Shown: positions 7,132 to 10,518 of the stretch, in pieces
Layout of the letters: every line of letters begins with the position of its first letter
Position numbering within the stretch: position 1 is the stretch's first letter
NCBI GenBank assembly: GCA_024277475.1
Contig: JAJRVC010000237.1
Location: 1-10,518 of the forward strand
Direction of reading: 5' to 3'
Source of the DNA: Deltaproteobacteria bacterium
GTDB lineage: Bacteria > Desulfobacterota > Desulfobacteria > Desulfobacterales > JAFDCJ01
DNA: 10,518 nucleotides
Position numbers and translations under genes: made by a program
The notes under the pieces: generated by a model
What the model saw: the letters and a program-made list of their open reading frames with translations, nothing else
The model's database searches: none
Told to the model about the DNA's origin: nothing

Positions 7132-8694
7132 ATGAATGAATATGTTGTATTCATCGGCATTTTCTGCTTTTTTGCCGGTTTGCTGATCGCCTACTTGATA
7201 CAGGGCAGAATTACATCCCGAAAGATAAAGGAGACTGAAGCAGAAGCTGATCGATGTATCAAAGAATCTGAAAAAAGAGCGGCAACCTTATTAAAGGAAG
7301 CCGATTTGGAGGTAAAAGACAGACTTTTCAAATTGAAAAGCGAATTTGATGCTGAGACGAGCGAGACCCGGGCGGAACTAAAAAAAAGAGAAGCCCGGTT
7401 GATGCAGAAAGAAGAAAATATTGATAACAAAATTGACCAGTTGGAACGGAGGGACCGCGAGTTTTTTCGCAGAGAAAGGCAGCTGACAAAAAGAGAGGGA
7501 AAGCTTGAGCGCAAGGAATTGGAATACAATGAACTGCTTGAGGAACAAAAACGACAGCTCGAAAAGATATCCGGTTTAACGGTTGATCAAGCCAAAGAAC
7601 TTCTGATTCGGGCCATGGAAAATGAAGCCCGCTACGAAGGCGCTAAACTGATAAAGCGGATAGAGAATGAAACTAAAGAGCAGGCGGATAAAAAAGCAAA
7701 GAAGATTCTTGCCACTGCTATTCAGCGCTATGCAGGTGATTTTGTGGCAGAAAGAACTGTGTCGGTGGTTCAACTGCCCAGTGATGAGATGAAGGGCAGA
7801 ATTATCGGCCGAGAAGGGCGAAATATCCGAGCACTTGAGGCGGCCACCGGTATTGATCTAATAATCGACGATACCCCCGAAGCAGTCATTCTTTCCGGAT
7901 TTAATCCAGTTCGTCGTGAGGTGGCACGTATTTCACTGATGCGGTTAATATCCGATGGAAGGATTCATCCGGCGCGTATAGAGGATATTGTCAAAAAGGT
8001 AGGCAAGGAGGTCGATACAGCGGTAAAAGAAGCCGGCGAACAGGCTGCTTTTGACCTGGGTGTGCACGGTATTCACAACGAACTAATTAAATGTATAGGA
8101 CAATTAAAATTTAGGACCAGTTATGCTCAAAATGTTTTGCAGCATTCAGTTGAAGTGGGCTTCCTGTCCGGCATTATGGCCTCGGAACTGGGACTAAATG
8201 TTAAACTGGCCAGACGGATGGGGCTGTTGCATGATATCGGAAAGGCGGTTGATCATGAGGTCGAAGGGCCCCATGCGCTTATTGGCTCCCGACTAGCAAA
8301 AAAATTTGGCGAATCTCCCAAAATAGTTCATGCCGTTGCAGCCCATCATGAAGATGTGCCGCCGAATTCCGTTTACGCATTGCTGGTCCAGGCTGCAGAC
8401 GGGCTCTCCGGTGCAAGACCCGGTGCGCGCAAGGAGTTGCTGGAAAATTATATAAAGCGTCTGGAGGACCTTGAAAATATAGCGAATTCTTTCAAAGGTG
8501 TTGCCAACACCTATGCCATTCAGGCCGGCCGGGAGTTGCGGGTGATTGTTGAAAGCAACCAGATTTCCGATGAAGAGTCTATCCTGCTTAGCCGGGATGT
8601 TGTAAAGAAAATTGAGGAATCCCTGACTTTTCCCGGTCAGATAAAGGTTACGGTGATACGGGAAACGCGGGCAGTGGAGTATGCCAATAAATAA
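7132..8694 (+). CDS. rny: Ribonuclease Y
   Basis: RNase Y is a membrane-anchored endoribonuclease that starts mRNA decay. The 520-residue product has every part of the family. A single N-terminal membrane segment lies at about residues 4-23 ([19 protein letters not shown]). A long charged coiled coil follows to about 190. A KH RNA-binding domain contains [12 protein letters not shown] with its GXXG loop at 226-229. The HD metal-dependent phosphohydrolase domain has LLHDIGKA (H367, D368), AAHHEDV (H405, H406) and [18 protein letters not shown] (D423). The length is that of Bacillus RNase Y. ATG at 7132 follows GGGGAGAG at good spacing. RNase Y lies downstream of 6S RNA and upstream of tyrS; the phosphoesterase gene ymdB that often follows rny is absent here. 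Confidence 0.98.
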   Translation: MNEYVVFIGIFCFFAGLLIAYLIQGRITSRKIKETEAEADRCIKESEKRAATLLKEADLEVKDRLFKLKSEFDAETSETRAELKKREARLMQKEENIDNKIDQLERRDREFFRRERQLTKREGKLERKELEYNELLEEQKRQLEKISGLTVDQAKELLIRAMENEARYEGAKLIKRIENETKEQADKKAKKILATAIQRYAGDFVAERTVSVVQLPSDEMKGRIIGREGRNIRALEAATGIDLIIDDTPEAVILSGFNPVRREVARISLMRLISDGRIHPARIEDIVKKVGKEVDTAVKEAGEQAAFDLGVHGIHNELIKCIGQLKFRTSYAQNVLQHSVEVGFLSGIMASELGLNVKLARRMGLLHDIGKAVDHEVEGPHALIGSRLAKKFGESPKIVHAVAAHHEDVPPNSVYALLVQAADGLSGARPGARKELLENYIKRLEDLENIANSFKGVANTYAIQAGRELRVIVESNQISDEESILLSRDVVKKIEESLTFPGQIKVTVIRETRAVEYANK

Positions 8695-8781
8695 ATTCCT
8701 ACAGGTATGTGACCAGCCAAACGGATACATGAATTTTACAGAGAATCAAATACCGGATCTTGTTAATAAGGTGGAATTTAT

Positions 8782-10071
8782 ATGTCAAATGTAATTGATG
8801 TCTTGAAACAGCGCGGATTTATTGAACAGAAGACCCATGATCAGGAGTTGGATGAGTATATCGATCAAGGCAATATCACCTGTTACATAGGTTTTGATCC
8901 TACAGCATCCAGCTTGCATATCGGAAGCCTGGTTCCGATTATGTCGCTGGCACATATGCAACGACACGGCCATCGGCCTATTGCCCTGATTGGCGGTGGG
9001 ACCGGTCTAATAGGAGATCCAAGCGGCAAGACTGAAATGAGGAAGATGTTGACAGCGGAAACTATAGAAAATAATGCGGCGGGTCTTAAAAAGCAGCTAT
9101 CCAGCTATCTTGATTTCAGCGACGGCAAGGCTTTGATGTTCAACAATGCCGATTGGCTGACAAAGCTGGGATATATACCTTTTTTAAGGGATATAGGGCG
9201 CCATTTTTCTGTTAACCGCATGATCAAAGCAGAAAGTTACAAAATACGGTTGGATTCCGAAGAAGGGTTGAGCTTTATTGAATTCAACTACATGGTCTTG
9301 CAGGCCTATGACTTCCTGGAGCTATCCAACCGTCATGATTGCAGGCTCCAAATGGGAGGCAGTGACCAGTGGGGCAATATCGTATCGGGGATTGAACTCA
9401 TCCGCAGGAAGAACCAGAAGATCGCTTTTGGGATAACTTTTCCCCTGATTTCGACAAGCAGCGGGGAAAAAATGGGAAAGACCGCTAAAGGGGCAGTATG
9501 GTTGGATCCTGCAAAAACTTCTCCTTATGAATATTTTCAATATTGGATTAATACCGATGACAGGGATGTCACCAGATTTCTGTCGCTCTTTACGTTTCTG
9601 CCCTTAGATGAAATTCGGGAAATTGAACAGCTCCAGGGTGCCGATCTGAACGCTGCCAAAGCCGTTCTTGCTTTCGAGGCAACGTTGCTGGCCCATGGCA
9701 GGGAAGAGACATCCAAAGCGTATCAGGCGGCCCTAAGCATGTTTGGCAGCAGAGATATTGCCGGGCACATCCTGCCGTCGAGCTCAATTCCAAGGGGCGG
9801 TTCGGAATTCGAGGATGTAAGTGTGCCCCAGTCGTACGTGGAAGCCGAAAAATTAAAAGCAGGGATTCCAGCATTTAAGTTATTCCATGCTGCAGGGCTT
9901 GCTTCTTCAAAGGGAGCCGCAAGAAGGCTCATTGAACAAGGCGGAGCTTATGTTAATGGGCAACGTATTGATTCCTTCGATTATTTGATTACCGATCAGG
10001 ATCTTAACGATTCTTATACCATTCTTTTGAGATCTGGAAAGAAGCGATTTCACAAGATTAAGTCTCGTTAA
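8782..10071 (+). CDS. tyrS: Tyrosyl-tRNA synthetase
   Basis: TyrRS is a class I enzyme that charges tRNA-Tyr with tyrosine in the cytoplasm. The 429 residues contain the first class I signature as HIGS (46-49) in CYIGFDPTASSLHIGSL, then GGGTGLIGDPSGKTEMR, NADW, LQAYDFLEL and QMGGSDQWGNI of the tyrosine pocket, and the second signature as KMGKT (230-234). Glycine in place of serine is usual in bacterial TyrRS (E. coli has KFGKT). The C-terminus from about 362 is an S4-like RNA-binding domain (AGLASSKGAARRLIEQGGAYV) that recognises the tRNA. Length is normal. The start ATG is preceded by AAGGTGG seven bases upstream. The gap to rny is 87 bases without a clear promoter, so the two may be co-transcribed. 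An rRNA operon control region follows. Confidence 0.98.
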   Translation: MSNVIDVLKQRGFIEQKTHDQELDEYIDQGNITCYIGFDPTASSLHIGSLVPIMSLAHMQRHGHRPIALIGGGTGLIGDPSGKTEMRKMLTAETIENNAAGLKKQLSSYLDFSDGKALMFNNADWLTKLGYIPFLRDIGRHFSVNRMIKAESYKIRLDSEEGLSFIEFNYMVLQAYDFLELSNRHDCRLQMGGSDQWGNIVSGIELIRRKNQKIAFGITFPLISTSSGEKMGKTAKGAVWLDPAKTSPYEYFQYWINTDDRDVTRFLSLFTFLPLDEIREIEQLQGADLNAAKAVLAFEATLLAHGREETSKAYQAALSMFGSRDIAGHILPSSSIPRGGSEFEDVSVPQSYVEAEKLKAGIPAFKLFHAAGLASSKGAARRLIEQGGAYVNGQRIDSFDYLITDQDLNDSYTILLRSGKKRFHKIKSR

Positions 10072-10144
10072 AAAAACTCCGAAATTATGAAATATGAGTT
10101 GACAAAGCTGATCCATCGTTGTAGTTTCCACCCGCTGGTGTGAG

Positions 10145-10190
10145 CCGGGAAAGCCTGTTGGCAAGAATTTTCCGGGACTTAATATTTTTT
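10145..10190 (+). terminator. Possible terminator behind tyrS
   Basis: GGAAA (10148-10152) pairs with TTTCC (10169-10173), extended by CC/GG past one mismatch. A small GCC-TGTT-GGC hairpin lies inside, and a six-T run follows at 10185-10190, nine bases beyond the stem. The distance to the T run is longer than ideal, so this is a moderate candidate for the end of the tyrS transcript before the rRNA promoters. Confidence 0.4.
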
Positions 10191-10209
10191 AAAGAAATAC
10201 ATTTTTTTC

Positions 10210-10238
10210 TTGACACTGCCAGCGAATAAACATATAAG
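10210..10238 (+). promoter_or_regulatory. rRNA operon promoter P1
   Basis: A perfect TTGACA (10210-10215), a 17-base spacer and TATAAG (10233-10238) form a near-consensus sigma70 promoter. A strongly A/T-rich stretch (about 10178-10208) just upstream could serve as an UP element. Start would be near 10245. Confidence 0.75.
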
Positions 10239-10299
10239 TATCGCTTTGTGTCGATCTTTTAAAAAATGCTTAAACTTTAAAAGGAAGCTTAAAAAAAGG

Positions 10300-10327
10300 T
10301 TGACAAAAAAATTAAAGTGAGTATATT
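10300..10327 (+). promoter_or_regulatory. rRNA operon promoter P2
   Basis: A second perfect TTGACA (10300-10305) is followed after 16 bases by TATATT (10322-10327). It lies 90 bases below P1 and is preceded by A- and T-tracts that could act as an UP element. Start would be near 10334, giving a leader of about 150 bases before mature 16S rRNA. Two tandem strong promoters are typical of bacterial rRNA operons. Confidence 0.75.
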
Positions 10328-10373
10328 AATAAAGCTTTTTTGCGATCTAATTTGTGTTCTATTTTAATGCAAC

Positions 10374-10395
10374 CCGGCATTACAGATAATGGCGG
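10374..10395 (+). promoter_or_regulatory. boxB-like hairpin in the rRNA leader
   Basis: CCGGCATTA (10374-10382) and TAATGGCGG (10387-10395) pair at eight of nine positions around a CAGA loop. It stands five bases before the boxA-like element, the order known from antitermination sites of rRNA leaders. Confidence 0.5.
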
Positions 10396-10400
10396 TCATT

Positions 10401-10412
10401 TGATCTTTGAAA
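10401..10412 (+). promoter_or_regulatory. boxA-like antitermination site of the rRNA operon
   Basis: TGATCTTTGAAA resembles the boxA element (E. coli TGCTCTTTAACA) bound by NusB-S10, which lets RNA polymerase read through the untranslated rRNA operon. It lies between P2 and 16S rRNA, where it is expected. Confidence 0.65.
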
Positions 10413-10450
10413 ACTAAATAGTGGAAGTGAATGAGTTGGGTCTTAAATTA

Positions 10451-10477
10451 AAATGCTGTAAATTTTTATCAGCATTT
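10451..10477 (+). other. 16S leader hairpin
   Basis: AAATGCTG (10451-10458) and CAGCATTT (10470-10477) form a perfect 8-pair stem with an 11-base A/T loop, ending seven bases before mature 16S rRNA. It may take part in folding or processing of the pre-16S leader. Confidence 0.5.
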
Positions 10478-10484
10478 ATTAGTT

Positions 10485-10518
10485 CAATTGGAGAGTTTGA
10501 TCCTGGCTCAGAATGAAC
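10485..10518 (+). rRNA. rrs: 16S ribosomal RNA, 5' end only
   Basis: The sequence from 10492 matches the universal 16S start AGAGTTTGATCCTGGCTCAG, which corresponds to E. coli positions 8-27. Counting back places mature base 1 at about 10485. The gene runs out of the window after 34 bases, too short for classification. The promoters, boxA and hairpins upstream fit a complete rRNA operon starting here. Confidence 0.97.

Noticed and set aside
8695..8781. Separate promoter for tyrS in the rny-tyrS gap
   Set aside because: TTTACA at 8735-8740 has no acceptable -10 element 16-18 bases downstream.
9469..9483. KMGKT instead of KMSKS in TyrRS as a possible defect
   Set aside because: Bacterial TyrRS commonly has glycine at this place (E. 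coli KFGKT), so it is normal.
10099..10104. A third TTGACA upstream of the rRNA promoters
   Set aside because: At the proper distance only TAGTTT is found, a poor -10 element, so I do not call a promoter.

Overview
The window is a housekeeping stretch of a mesophilic Gram-negative bacterium, most likely a member of the Desulfobacterota (formerly Deltaproteobacteria, Desulfobacterales-like). The clues are the order F1-ATPase genes, short GlmU-like protein, ZapB, ZapA, 6S RNA, RNase Y, TyrRS; a RNase Y in a genome whose 6S RNA sits behind zapA; moderate GC; and period-7 repeats in the gaps. The assignment is inferred from gene content and style, not from a search. All genes are on the + strand.

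Positions 1-5082 hold the distal part of the F1Fo ATP synthase operon: the last codons of atpF, then atpH, atpA, atpG, atpD and atpC. These make the b stalk, delta, alpha, gamma, beta and epsilon subunits. atpH carries an in-frame TAA at codon 41, with a Shine-Dalgarno-like GGAAGG and a TTG just behind it. The gaps on both sides of atpG are unusually long for an atp operon (about 119 and 111 bases) and hold degenerate heptanucleotide tandem repeats. A hairpin with a T tract at 5153-5183 closes the operon, and a near-consensus sigma70 promoter overlaps its start.

Positions 5232-7131 carry a single-domain GlmU-type nucleotidyltransferase (UDP-GlcNAc synthesis), zapB and zapA (Z-ring accessory proteins), and a clear 6S RNA gene (ssrS) in the 507-base gap after zapA. 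Cell wall precursor synthesis and division are thus grouped next to a global regulator of RNA polymerase.

Positions 7132-10071 hold rny (RNase Y, membrane-bound mRNA decay) and tyrS (tyrosyl-tRNA synthetase). Behind tyrS is a ribosomal RNA operon control region: two tandem sigma70 promoters, a boxB-like hairpin, a boxA-like antitermination site, a leader hairpin, and the first 34 bases of 16S rRNA, where the window ends.

I see no mobile element, CRISPR array, defence system or new gene cluster. The points worth a second look are the broken or split atpH, the heptamer arrays, and regulatory structures around 6S RNA, rny and the atp/glmU boundary.
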